From Adiantum capillus-veneris (taxonomy: Eukaryota; Streptophyta; Polypodiopsida; Polypodiales; Pteridaceae): 64,000 bases of DNA. The notes below the pieces were generated by a model. It was given only the letters and a program-made list of their open reading frames with translations, was not told where the DNA came from and did no database searches. A program made the translations under genes and the position numbers. Shown piece by piece: positions 21,093 to 32,459 of the stretch. The stretch lies in contig CM043947.1 of the NCBI GenBank assembly GCA_014529385.2, positions 123,392,891 to 123,456,890 of the forward strand, given 5' to 3'. Each line of letters opens with the position of its first letter. Positions within the stretch are counted from its first letter, which is position 1.

Positions 21093-21209
21093 TACACTTC
21101 AAGTAGAAATTGTATAAGATCATGTATTACAAAAATTTTGTACAATGTCATCCACTCAGAGTATCTTTCTCCACTTGTGGTTCACATACACCATTGTCTC
21201 TCTCCACCT

Positions 21210-23898
21210 TCATTGACTTTCACGAGCACCGGAGTTGTTGTATGCCATTGATCTTTTAACTTTTTGTTCATCTAAATGTCTGATGGCTTGTGTTGTTGCT
21301 GAAGAGGCCAAGACTTCTTTTGCTTGCATTCGATGAATGATTCTACGATAGAACCATTCAAATAGTTCTCTCAAACTGCTAGCCTTGATTCGAGAGCCAC
21401 CATGTCCCGTGTGCCTGAAATAAGCATTTCTCGCCATGTAATGAGACTTTTCCATCCCTTGGGTATTCCATATTGCCGGGTTCCCATACTTTTGTATAAA
21501 ATATGGTAAATGATTGAAAATGATGTGTTGGATATGAAAACAAATCAGTTAGAATGTTTTACACTCACATAGTTACACATAAAAGAGAATCAAATACACC
21601 ATAATACCATGTAGTGAGTAATCTGGGTGTCTCTCCATGCTGTCTTGAATGATTTTTTAAGAAGGTTGAGATTCTCCTTGAACTTGTTCATATCACCTTG
21701 TGGCCAATCATCTTTGTCGCACATCAAAAATAGGATGTCTATTGATTGCCAAACCTCAGCCTTCGCGTTACGAGTAGTTGGTTCTTGGTCTTCGATTGCA
21801 ATATGTAGCTTTTTCCAGCTCTAATACTCTACCTTGCTAACATAAGATGTGTTATATATTTTTCCATGTTCTGTTAGCTTCGGATCTCGTATTCCTTGGG
21901 GTTTAGATAAAAACCTCCGTGCCTTCACCCCACCGATGGATGGTTTGCATGGGACATCCTTCTCAGCAATTGATCTCTTTTCATCCCCATGGATTTTCAC
22001 ATTGCCACCATGAAGCCCCATATCCGACAGTACCAATTCTAAGCACTGCAGGGCTACTTGTCGCTCTACTGAGTTCTTAATTTTCCAAGAAAACCCGATA
22101 TATAAGTAGACCAATTTCTCCACAATTCTACAAAGGGCATGCATTGTACAGATGTGGACATTCACAAGTGGTATTTTCAAAACCAGTCGAAAAGCAGGGT
22201 CCTCAATGTGACGTGTTGGAGATTTTCTCCACCACTTTGGGTCCATGACCTTTGCACGCTCCATGCAAAACAAACACGGCGACTTTGCCATTGCACCCAT
22301 TCCACAATTATACACGCACTTTAATGTTTTGAGGTCACCTGCAAGATGCCACTGAACTTGAAAGTCTCCCCTTCCATCTAGACGTAGTATCTCTCCCTGG
22401 TTAGTCTGTAGATCAATCACCTCCAGAATATTAGTTCGATGGAGCACCCAATATAGAATCTCATGATCTTCTTTCTTTACGTGCAACACAAAATAAATGA
22501 GACTTAAGTAGATGTGAACATTTGAGCTTAGCTGAGAATCTCGCTTACCTCAAACGCACCAAACCACCATATGTTAGATTCTGATTGAACACTAAAATAC
22601 AAAGGATCATCACTGGGACACTTTGAGAGGGCTCTATTCATTAAAGTAATAGTAACACGCTCTAGCTTTTTCTCTTTAACAAGCTCACACTCATCGAGTT
22701 TTAGCACAAAATGTAATAGCCCTCGTGACTCTTCAAATGTGATGTTGTAAAACTCCACCATTCTCTTATGTAACATCAGCAGGTCCATTAAAATATTATT
22801 GAACTCATCATATGCCATGTTTGCTCCATGGCCACTGTAAGTTTCTTTAATATGAAAGGGCTGTCCAAGATAGTCTCCCTGTGTCTCGTTAAGTTGAAGC
22901 CTCTCTTTCGAAACACTTGAGGCTGATGGTAAAAGTTTGGATTTTAGACCCTTCTTAACAAAGATGGATGAGACAGATTTTTGTATAGCCGAATATCCTC
23001 TTTTTCTTACACCAAGTGAATCAAGTGTACCTTGTATCTCTTTTGCAGGCACTGAGTCCTCTGAAATAAAGCGGTCCACTACATTTCGTTGTAGGACCTT
23101 AAACTTCTTGTCATGTACTATATCTACTGCCAGGCTTCTACTTATAAGTGGCTTCAATCTCTTTCCTATATTGGCTTTGGGGTCAATGTTTTCCTTGTTA
23201 GGATAGATTGAATCTCTACATGAAGACAATGCATAAGTAAATAACAGAAAATTTACTTCACTAACACTATTTAGGCACATGAAAACAATGCATAACAAGA
23301 AAAAACAAAAATATTATTTAACTAAGACAATATAGCCAACCAAGAAGCATCACCTTAATATTCGTATTCTTTTCTTGAGACCTCTGGATGCAACCTGCAA
23401 TGTTTCAAGATTGCGCAATTTCTTCTTTCGAATACGACCACCCAAGATGGTGTCCTTCATTTGACAACTTCGTACCTTTCCTTTCAGTTCCTGTACCTAT
23501 GTTTTGTGTTGCAAAATGGTAACCTGATCTGTAGAATGTAAATGTGAAAGACGAACAATCTCACATTGTTGAGCTTGGAGAATGCCCTTATCAGTTTCAA
23601 CCTCCCTTGTAAGAGATTTACAATAACTTAGAAGGCCCTTTTCTCCATCACCAACAAAGGTCAATAAGCTTGTAGGATTGACAAACGGTGGAGACGCATT
23701 AGTCATTGGATTCTTAGGATAGAGAGAGCCTCTCGTCCAGATATCTATGTGTTTAGCTCCCTGACCTCTGAGCGTGTCTATGGATGCGGGAGGTATATGT
23801 GTGTTTGCTTTACTACGCTTAATCAATGGTTGGTACTCATTGTCCAAATCAATGTGAAGGGTGATATTTGGCTCGTTTCTACGTAACATTTGTGCCAT
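21210..23898 (-). pseudogene. Gene IV: D-D-E transposase-like gene, four exons
   Basis: Exons 23898-23354, 23215-22549, 22474-21608 and 21488-21210 join in phase at GT-AG introns, giving about 785 codons with only two stops (23497 and 21821, both TAG and explicable by CAG). The N-terminal part is a likely coiled coil. The core shows a pattern of eukaryotic cut-and-paste transposases: Asp in LKLDECEL (near 22694), Asp in LAGDLKTLK (near 22335) followed by CLFC and HICTMHALC, which look zinc-binding, and Glu in TQGMEKSH (near 21451). This assignment rests on motif spacing, not on a family match; the superfamily is not identified. The start at 23898 is the first ATG of the open frame. If the block 9.6-24.1 kb is one transposon, this is its mobility gene. 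Confidence 0.6.
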
Positions 23899-25249
23899 TT
23901 GAGGAGTGTGCCATTAAACAAAGGTGCAGGTTTAATGGAAAGTGAATAGGCGGCTGCGCCTTCCTCCCTCCATATTGACGAGGTTCATTCAATGCAGCTG
24001 AAAAGAATATTATCCCTCAATCATTACGAACGAATGTTCAAAAGAGTAAGGAATCTACTTAAAGTACACTTTTTGAACTTTTACCATGAAAGACCCACCT
24101 CTATTATTCGCCATATTTTCTAGAGACAGAGTGCAAAAAATACATTTTCTTAGAAGGCCCTCCATGTGAGGTCCCCACCCCGCCGTATCAACCAACGGAT
24201 TTGATGGTGAACCTGGTGGCCACTAGATCTATTGCGGAAGAAAAAAAAATGGTTCAGGGTTCGACTAGCGGACTATCTCTCATCACAAAGTGAGTCGAAT
24301 TCGAGCCTACTAGCAAGGAGATCAAGCTCCACCTTGCAGGGGAAGCGTACTTAAACTATCTAGCGATCCTAAGACCCACCTTCCAAGAGGAGAGAAACCC
24401 CGAGTGCCTTTTTCCCCATGTTTTAGAAGCACGTTCTCTCGAGATTTCACCGCTCTAGGGGCAATGAGTATGATTAATATCGAAGTAGGCACTATGGGGA
24501 CAGAGAGTTCCCGACCAATCGGGACCACCCATCTCGTAGGCATTGGCAACCTGAGCCAAGCACCCACTTTCCACCCCCACACTCACACTGCTTTGTGTGA
24601 CCTAATTACTACCACAAAGGTTGTTCAACATAAACATTACTTGTTTTAATTCCGAAGCACATTGTTCGTTAAGACAGCCCTTCAACCAGTATTGCAAAAA
24701 CAACACCAAGACAGTATTCTAGTAAAAATTCTACTCAAACTTATTCATTAAAATTCCAATGTTCTGGAGGTACAACATCCCCCCTCCAGCGAGAGTTTAC
24801 TCCTCCCGTTTTTGCCTAGCTGCCCATACAACTAGATATGTCCACCGCATAGAAAGAACGTCATGGACACTCCCACCGCATAGTAAGCAAGACGTGGGTT
24901 CCCACCGTATAGAAAGCAAGTTGTGGATATCCACTGCATAAAAAGCAAGTCGTGGATTCAAGAGCCCTTAACGAGGAACTCTTCCCCTTGTGATCAGTAG
25001 GGGGGTCAGGACTGATTCAACATTGGAAATAAAATGAACATGTCGAGCTAAATTTTCCCTAGCAGACATTCTTTCCTCTTGCAAACAGCATACCCATCAA
25101 TCATTTCCTTCTTACTTTAGAACTTAATGTACAATGAATTCAATGCCGAGGTTTCCGTCGGATTTCTCCAACATGTTTGGGGATATATTCATTCCTAGCT
25201 AAACGTGTGCAATGTTAAATTAAACAACTTGAATGAAATTCTGACCTAC

Positions 25250-25390
25250 CTCTTCCATTTCTTCGTCGATGGTCCGTGAGATGGCCAGTATTTGTTCCTC
25301 CATGGGAGCTTTTTCCTTTCCATTGACATTGCTTGATCCTGCCTCGCGGTCGTCGGCACCACCGAAGCGAGTTCTCTTAACCGGAGCCAT
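25250..25390 (-). CDS. LTR-borne first exon of gag, 3' LTR copy of element C
   Basis: ATG at 25390, then 47 codons (starting MAPVKRTRFGG, ending EEMEE) to a donor GAG|GTAGGT. The copy in the other LTR (42568-42708) has exactly the same length and start. This downstream copy is in the 3' LTR and would not be spliced to gag in the genomic transcript; it is preserved because the two LTRs begin identical. Confidence 0.7.
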
Positions 25391-25838
25391 TTTACTCACT
25401 ACTTTAAATAATTAGCTTGGAGAAAAATCTAAGGTTCACAAGTGTCATAACAAGCCAATAGATAGATTAGCAACACCAATTAATCCCTTCTTTATGAGAG
25501 GTCTAGATTTTTCCATATAGCAATCATTATGGATGACACATAATCCTATGGGAACCGGCTCTAAAGATAATTACTCAGCTTACATGATTAAGAATAATAG
25601 GATTTCACTAATGGAATTACCAAAGAGATGAATTAAGTATGATTAATCTCTTTACTAGCAATAGATGGTGCAGATTCACCTTATGCATAGGTGTGAAGAA
25701 AGTCAACTCTTAGAGACTTAACGACAGATTACTTTTTCCTTATTTACATCTTAATGCATAAGGGAAATGAATTAAATTTATCTACAATATTAATGAATGA
25801 TAGAAAGAGTGATTCTCATCAATCTACACAATTACCAG

Positions 25839-27174
25839 TGATGGGGGCTTTTCACAAGCCAAGCTCCCATACCCCTCTTCTCTCGTCCCCACCCCATGAA
25901 AACCCCCTCTTAGGGAGGGAGTGATAAAAGACATTGAAAAAAGTAAGAAAAAAATAAAATATGATTATGTAAATATATGAGAAAGGTAAAATAGGCCACC
26001 TCATGCCTGCGGGGCAGCCCATCCCCACCTTGCCTCCTTTTTCTTCACTGTTGCCCCGCCGTGTGTTCCTTTTCCTCTCCTCCACTCAAAAGGTCAACCC
26101 TCTCTCTCTTCCCCTTGTCCTTTCTCCTTTCTCTCTCCTCTCAAGCTACCCCACCTCTCACCAATAATGCATTCTAACTCACCAATAATGCACCCTAACT
26201 CACATGCAACTTACCCTATCTTCCAAAATAGTATACCCCACCCCCCCTTTCTCTCTCCTATCATATCCCATGACCCAAATATCCCCCCCTCTCTCTAAAG
26301 GGCGCCATGTCTCTTGTCTTGTAGCTAAATAACCTCCCCCACACTCACACACACTCAGTTTCACTAAAAAAAGGTGCCCACAGACCCATCCCCACCCGGT
26401 GGTTACCTGATTTTTCTTGTGTTCACACACATCTGCACACAGATTCACCTCTGAACACACTCCTCTCTCTCCCCTCTTGTAATTAATTTATTCTCCATGT
26501 CACCTGTCACTTTTTTTCATCAACCCATCTCTCTCTCTTAGTCTCTCTCTCATGAGACTGCTGTTCTGGCACATATACACACAGCCAGACAAGTGGGGCC
26601 CACAGTCACATGGCCTATGTAGATAATGATTTCTTCATTTCTAAATTCTAGAATTTCTCCCCCCCCCCCCTCCTCCCCTATATAAAGAGGGGTCACCATC
26701 ACACAAAAACACACAACATCACCAAAGAACACACTATGCACTGTGTGTGCCTAGTGCACACACACACAAACACCCACACCATCACCATCACCATCACCGC
26801 AATCACCATGCTTGTCTTGAGCATGACCTCTACACCCTTGGCTATGGAAGATGAAGGGCAACTAAATGAAGGATGATGGCCATAATCCTCGTGCGAGTCT
26901 TCGCCATCAACTCCCACCTATCCGCCATGTGCTCTACCACTCTCTCCCTTCTCATTCCCCTACCCTATGCTCCCCATTTCATCGCCTAATTCTCTAAATA
27001 AAGCTTGAGGTTTTGTGAGTATGTTTTCTTGCAATGTTTTGCCCATGTGAGGTGTGCGGAATCTCCACCTAGTCTTGTGTTTTGGAGTGAGCTTGTGTAT
27101 GTGTGAAGGGTGTGCGGATTCGCCATCCTTTTGTGGTGCCTAAGTACTAAGCCGCTATACCCCCTCCCTCACTC

Positions 27175-27214
<40 letters not shown>

Positions 27215-27431
27215 ACTCACTTGATCTCATTCCCTTTCCTCTTCATCAATGCTCCCAAGCATCCATCTCTCTTAGATGAAAACTTTGTTATGGTGGTGTG
27301 TTGTTTGCGTTCTAGCCGCTGAAGCTAGGTGATGCCCCCTGTTTGCTTTACCATGACAGGAACGAGGCGCGCCATTCGGTCCCCGGTGTTTTAGAGGCCG
27401 TCGGGGTTTGGGGTTCTCTTTGCTCCCGTCA
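25839..27431 (+). repeat. 5' LTR of element B
   Basis: Starts TGATGGGGGC, ends GCTCCCGTCA. It is C-rich with CT and CA tracts and a (CAC/CAT) stretch near 26760-26805. TATA box CTATATAAAG at 26678-26687. The minus-strand ORFs in this LTR (25852-26460) recur in the other LTR only because the LTRs are duplicates; they show no protein-like features. Confidence 0.95.
26678..26687 (+). promoter_or_regulatory. TATA box, 5' LTR of element B
   Basis: CTATATAAAG directly after a C-rich tract; identical in the 3' LTR at 34361-34370. It would drive genomic RNA of the element. Confidence 0.7.
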
Positions 27432-27433
27432 TT

Positions 27434-27453
27434 TGGTGCCCCCACTGAGGATC
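27434..27453 (+). other. Primer-binding site of element B
   Basis: TGGTGCCCCCACTGAGGATC begins two bases after the LTR end. Element E has nearly the same site (TGGCGCCCCCAC at 55911). It must pair with the 3' end of a tRNA finishing in GGGGGCRCCA; I do not assign the tRNA. Confidence 0.75.
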
Positions 27454-27504
27454 TTTTCATGAAACCCTTCAGTTTACAAGACTGAAACCCTTAAACTATT
27501 GTGA

Positions 27505-28206
27505 ATGGATGAATGGCTAGCAGGATTTGCTAATTGGACGACAGAAGAAGAAGAGCTCCAAGCACAACTAGACGAACTCCGCATCTCCATCGAAGCTCGA
27601 GTGCCAGGCATAACGATAATCGATTTGCAGTGGGAGAGGCAACCAACACGCCAAACCCAGTGGATATACATAGGCCAAGTGCCAAGAAGAAGAAGGAGAA
27701 GGTCGAAACCATGTCCGCAACCTACAACCAACCCACAACAACAAAATGGAAGGAGCTCTACACAATAGAGAATCAACACTATTCTACTTTGAGAATCGGG
27801 TAACTCAAGTCACCGAGGTAATTATCACAGTCAGTTTTCAAGTCGCACCTGATGCTGCAGCACAGATAACGGAAGCATTGGCTCACACTCTCACTAGAGA
27901 AACTAGGAATCTACTGAGTTTGTTTCACGAAAGAACACCACCCTCTCCCACAAGCTTGGACAGTGACTAAGCACCTCTAAGCTTCACATGAATCAGTACA
28001 ACCTACCTCAAGACAGATCACACATACCAACACGTGTATGCTCAATCAAGGTAATGCTGGATTTGAAGGCTCACTACCAGCACGTCATTGACACCATGCC
28101 GGGTGGGGAGCGGTTTTTGGAGGTTCTGGCATCAGATCAACCATTTGTCTTACCTTTGGTACAAGGCAATGTACCGTTTGAAGTTTTAATCTATGTCCTA
28201 GTATAA
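27505..28206 (+). pseudogene. Leader ORF region of element B, frameshifted
   Basis: Overlapping ORFs in three frames (27505-27768, 27534-27803, 27746-27970) look like one pre-gag protein broken by small indels; the first begins MDEWLAGF with a Glu-rich helix. A last piece (27988-28206) ends LPLVQGNVPFEVLIYVLV, 84 bases before gag. The leader ORF of element E ends IPMITYENSFDVHVFVLI at the same place, a clear resemblance. The function of such pre-gag ORFs in Tat elements is unknown. Confidence 0.5.
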
Positions 28207-28289
28207 GAGGGTATACACGCCTCCTTGTAAAGAAGAAAAAAACTTTTGCAAGTTAAGCAGTGTGTCTTTCTAGCTCTCTCTCAGTAATC

Positions 28290-28946
28290 ATGGCAAGTGT
28301 AGCATTTCCAACATTTAAAAGAAAGATGGGGGAGGATTTGGTAACAGACTTCCTAGATGACTTTGAAGTAGCATGTGTAGTGAGCAACAAAGATACGGAT
28401 GAATCCCGGGTTAGAATCTTTAAGCATCTCATGAAGCTAGAAGCTAGATCATGGTACAATGCACTTCCACAAGCAACCAAGGATGACTGGGAACCCTTAA
28501 AAACCGCTTTTAAGAGGCGCTTTGGAGGAGGTACCACTTCAAAAGAGTTGTGGGACAAGTTGAGAGACTTGAAGCAGGAGGGTCTTTTAGAATATGCCAC
28601 CTATGAGTCCAAATTTGTGGATTTGTGGGAACGGTGGGTTGAGTCACTGGCTAGGGGGGAAGCTGCACCCGATTTCCTAAAAAAAGATCGGTTTACGCAT
28701 GGCTTATGGCCGCTTCTCAAGGAGAAGGTGAAAGGTAGATTCCCGGTTACGTACGAGTTAGCCGTTGAGATTGCTCGCCTTAAAGACAAGAAGCTGCGAA
28801 TGAAAGCCAAAGAAACCGAGTCAACAGAATCAGGAACATCGTGTCGACCAGCAACTACAACAACCATCATTCCACCACCACCACCGGCTCTTGGGGTAAG
28901 AGATGACCAACAAGATATGTTGGCCCATATTACTGACCAACTGTAG
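28290..28946 (+). CDS. gag: Gag capsid region, element B
   Basis: ATG at 28290 (MASVAFPTFKRK). Capsid-like region with the same order as gag of element A (FLDDFEVAC, SWYNALP, LWDKLRDLKQ, FLKKDRF). An in-frame TAG at 28944 lies where element A has a residue between KLNE and LSS; CAG decay would explain it. The protein would form the particle shell. Confidence 0.88.
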   Translation: MASVAFPTFKRKMGEDLVTDFLDDFEVACVVSNKDTDESRVRIFKHLMKLEARSWYNALPQATKDDWEPLKTAFKRRFGGGTTSKELWDKLRDLKQEGLLEYATYESKFVDLWERWVESLARGEAAPDFLKKDRFTHGLWPLLKEKVKGRFPVTYELAVEIARLKDKKLRMKAKETESTESGTSCRPATTTTIIPPPPPALGVRDDQQDMLAHITDQL

Positions 28947-29521
28947 AATTTGTCTGTCCACTTAATACAACAAGGGAGGAGTCAAGAAAGAGATCAAGAC
29001 CCTGGAAGAGCACGACGACAAAACAGGGAGTATCATTGCTACAACTACGGAGAAGACGGTCACGGTATGTACTACTGTCCCAAACCACGACAAAACTATA
29101 ATAGAGGAGGTAGGAGGAACCAATTGTCACCCCCACCCAAGCACCACCCCCACCAACACAAATTCTACGTCCACCCCAGACACCACTACAAGCATCCATC
29201 CCACCTCTTCCACCAGCCCCACCACCTGATCGCCCTGTAAACATCATAAGGCTAGAAGAGAAACGAAAAGCCATAGTAGTGGATCCACCCAGAGCAAAGG
29301 AGAGGGACAAGGGTAAGGAGAAGGTAACCTTTTTAGAACCACTTGAAGCCATGACTGTGAAAAGAGCTAGGAGGGAGAAAGCTACACAATCAGATGATGA
29401 GAGAAGCATGAGAGGAGAAACTAGCAAGAGGCCATCCAGGCCACGACGGAAATTGGGCATCACCGACTTCCAGCTAGGGGAAAGTTCTAAGCCCTATGAT
29501 CTAACATTGGATGTGGCATAG
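28947..29521 (+). pseudogene. Gag nucleocapsid and linker, element B
   Basis: Continues the gag frame through a damaged zinc knuckle: CYNYGEDGHGMYYC has Tyr where the second Cys of CX2CX4HX4C belongs. A frame change in the Pro/His-rich linker (about 29130-29200) moves the coding to another frame, which stays open to a TAG at 29519 and resumes in the same frame into the protease region. The linker is basic with a Lys/Arg/Glu patch, as in element A. Confidence 0.8.
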
Positions 29522-30439
29522 CAAGGACCGAAGATTACATGGCCAGAGATGCTACATCTTGCACCAAAAGTAAGGCGACAATGGTCTAAAATGGTAAGTA
29601 CAAGACGCTCCAAAACAAAGGTAGCCGGAGCAATTTCGGGATGCAACATGGATGACATCCTTCCAATTGTCGACGTAAACATAAAAGGAAAGAGGGTTGG
29701 AAACACCTACATTGATGGAGGTGCACAAATCTATGTAATGAGTGAAGCTATGATGCTTCGATTAGGGCTCGAGGTTGACAGACCTTCTCCATGCAAGGCA
29801 AAGATGGCAAACAACGTAAAAGTAAAGTGTGTGGGTGTGGTAAGTGCCGTGAAAATCAAAGCTTTCAACACTGAGGTAGAGGTAGATGTTTTTGTAATGC
29901 CTACTAAGGGGGAGGGCTATCCACCAATTTTGGGAAGGCCATGGTTGATGGCCATGAAGGCAAAAAAGGACTGGGGTACTGGTCTTCTACGCATGACCGG
30001 TAAGAAAGGGAAGACAATATACTACGACATGAGGATTGGCAAGCAGAAGCAAATGAATATGGAAACATCGGCAGATGAAACCACTAGCGAATCTTCCAGT
30101 TCTGAGGAGGAGACCACATCCACCGACGAAAGTGACAGTTCCATTGATGTGATGGGTATCATTATGAAGGATCCACAAAGGGTAAGCACAACTGGTGATC
30201 CATCACCAAAAGGGAAACCCAATGAAGAGGAGAGAAAATCACCTGGCCTAGGAGGAAGTAGGTTGAAGGGTATGTTGTCTACGGAATTAACACTTGAGGA
30301 GAAAGATAGTTTTTTGCAAATGTCGATGGGATTTCCTAACCTGTTCATTGACAACTATGAAAGAATCACAGGTATTACAGTGGTGGAACATCATATTAAG
30401 CTGAAGGAAGGGGTAAAACCAGTTGTGCAAAAGCTATGA
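29522..30439 (+). CDS. Protease region of pol, element B
   Basis: Retropepsin-like domain with active site YIDGGAQIYVMSEAMM near 29710-29757 and the ILGRPWL strand near 29927-29947, then a Ser/Glu-rich linker and the VVQKL motif that leads into RT. TGA at 30437-30439 interrupts KLRRLG; CGA decay would explain it. Unlike element A, the active site itself is intact. Confidence 0.87.
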   Translation, partial: QGPKITWPEMLHLAPKVRRQWSKMVSTRRSKTKVAGAISGCNMDDILPIVDVNIKGKRVGNTYIDGGAQIYVMSEAMMLRLGLEVDRPSPCKAKMANNVKVKCVGVVSAVKIKAFNTEVEVDVFVMPTKGEGYPPILGRPWLMAMKAKKDWGTGLLRMTGKKGKTIYYDMRIGKQKQMNMETSADETTSESSSSEEETTSTDESDSSIDVMGIIMKDPQRVSTTGDPSPKGKPNEEERKSPGLGGSRLKGMLSTELTLEEKDSFLQMSMGFPNLFIDNYERITGITVVEHHIKLKEGVKPVVQKL

Positions 30440-31915
30440 CGATTGGGGGTCATAGAAGAAAAGGCACTCTTGGCCGAGGTAAGGAAACTTCTGGAGGCGG
30501 GATTCATCTATCCTGTAGAAAACTCATAATGGGTGTCACCCGTAGTGGTGACGCCTAAAAAGAATGGTAAGTGGAGGGTCTGTGTTGACTACAAACCACT
30601 AAATGCAGCTACAAAGAGAGACCACTTTCCTCTCCCTTTCTTGGATGAAATTCTGAATGAAGTAGCGGGTTTTGAATGCTATACCGTCTGTGATGGTTAT
30701 TCTGGATACTTTCAAATACGCATAGCCTTAGAAGATCAGCTAAAAACCACTTTTATCATGCCATGGGGTTGTTTTGCAAACAGGGTTATGCCATTTGGTC
30801 TCACAAATGCACTTGCCACATTCCAAAGATATGTCACATATGTTTTTCAACCGTTCTTTGGAACATCCATAAGAGTGTTCATTGATGACTTTTGTATATA
30901 TAGCTCCCGTATTTCACATTTAGAAAAGGTAACTGAAGGTTTGGCCAGGTTGCAGAGCCTAGGTGGGCAATTAAATGTGGATAAATGCCACATTGGGGAG
31001 AGTAAAGTCATTCTACTAGGCCATGAAATTTCAGCAAAAGGTATCAACGCCGACCCAAGTAAGGTGTCCGCACTCATAGCCCTACCTTCACCAACAACCG
31101 CACGTCAACTGGTCTCTTTTCTACAGAAGGTGAGGTACTTAAGTAGATTCATACATCTACTATCACAACTTGTTCTACCACTGCAACAACTCACTCAAAG
31201 ATCAACTTTCACTTGGGACGAGGAAAGCGAACATCACTACAACAAGGTAAAGGAGGTCTTAACCACTCTGCCAACTATCTCACCACCTAAGTGGGATGAA
31301 AAATTCTATGTCACCTCAAGTGTTGGTGATGACTCATTGGGGGCTGTGCTACTCCAAAAGGATACGACGACATCTTTCATGAGGCCAATCTACTTCTCTA
31401 GTCGAATGATGACAGCAGGAGAGAAAGGTTTCACCCATGTGGAACACTTAGTCCTAGCTCTTATATTTGCAACTACAAAGTTTAGGTCATATTTGTTGCC
31501 TAAGCAATTTGTGATTCTAACCACGGATGAAATATTTCCCTATGTTGTACAACACAAGGATGTGTCTGCTAGAATTACTAAATGGCTAGTTCGTCTGCAA
31601 GAGTTTGACTACACGGTACAGGTAGAAAGCACGACAAGGGCAAGTTTGGGGGGACTCATGACCTACCAAGTCTTTGAAAGGAAGGAGAAGCAATCTAAGG
31701 AAGGAGAAGTCCGATTACCTCTAGTACCACCGATGGTAGAAGGAGCATACTCTCTCTACTTTGATGGAGCCTACAAGCGAGCGTCCGACAAAGCAACTGC
31801 AGGCATAGTGGTCTTTGATGACAAAGGGACAAAGGTATTTTCGTTGGGCCAATTGTTAGATTCACATTCTAACAATGAAGCTGAGTATGCAGCACTAACC
31901 AAGACAACGCCTTAA
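30440..31915 (+). CDS. pol: Reverse transcriptase and RNase H region, element B
   Basis: After a TAA at 30527 the frame is open through RT (PKKNGKWRVCVDYKPLN; catalytic FIDD in VFIDDFCIYSS near 30875-30905) and the degenerate first RNase H (FYVTSSVGDDSLGAV, no Asp in the first motif). The second RNase H begins AYSLYFDGAYKRA (FDG intact) and SNNEAEY, then breaks at 31895-31915 where a short deletion shifts the frame to 31916-32456. Confidence 0.92.
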
Positions 31916-32456
31916 TGTATTTGGGGATGCTCTACTTCTGGTAAGGCAAGTAAATGGAGCATGGACATGCAAGAATCCTAGTTTAAGGACTCACTTAAGT
32001 GGTGTAAAAACCTTGTTGGGTAAGTTTGAAGAAGTTCAAGTACACCATATCCCAAGGGCTCAAAACCAAGAAGCAGATGCCCTAGCAAGTGAAAGACTAC
32101 AGGAAGTGGTGGTTGGAGCAATAAAACTAAAGCTCCCTCTATTTCAAGGATGTGATGCCTTGCCTGACATCATGCATTTTTTGGAAACAGGGGAATGCCC
32201 ATCAGATTTAACAAAGGGACAGAAGCAATGGCTGATGCGGAAGGCCACAAGGTATCGACTCATCAATGAAGGTTTGTATTGTAAGGGTAAGGACCAAATA
32301 CTCAGGAAGGTCCCTCTCTCTCAGGAAATCACAGGAGTAATTGCTAGCTGTCACGACGGGGTTTGTGGTGGTCACTTTGCCCTAGACATAACAAGTAGGA
32401 AAGTCTTGCAGGCAGGCTTCATATGGCCTAGCCTCAACCGTGATGTACACCACTAG
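31916..32456 (+). pseudogene. Second RNase H C-terminus and integrase zinc domain, element B
   Basis: Continues the second RNase H in a new frame (VFGDALLLVRQ, then NQEADALA, the third and fourth acidic motifs) and enters the integrase N-terminal HHCC region (GVCGGHFALDITSRKVLQ, WPSLNRDVHH). It ends in two adjacent stops (TAG, TGA) at 32454-32459, where element A codes Trp-Cys. Confidence 0.87.
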
Positions 32457-32459
32457 TGA

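Noticed and set aside
25852-26460. Minus-strand ORFs repeated identically at 33539-34147
   Set aside because: Identical only because they lie in the two LTRs of element B; no start context, domain or splice support.
26755-26815. CAC/CAT repeat as a histidine-rich coding region
   Set aside because: It lies inside an LTR, varies in length between the two LTRs and has no open frame of note.
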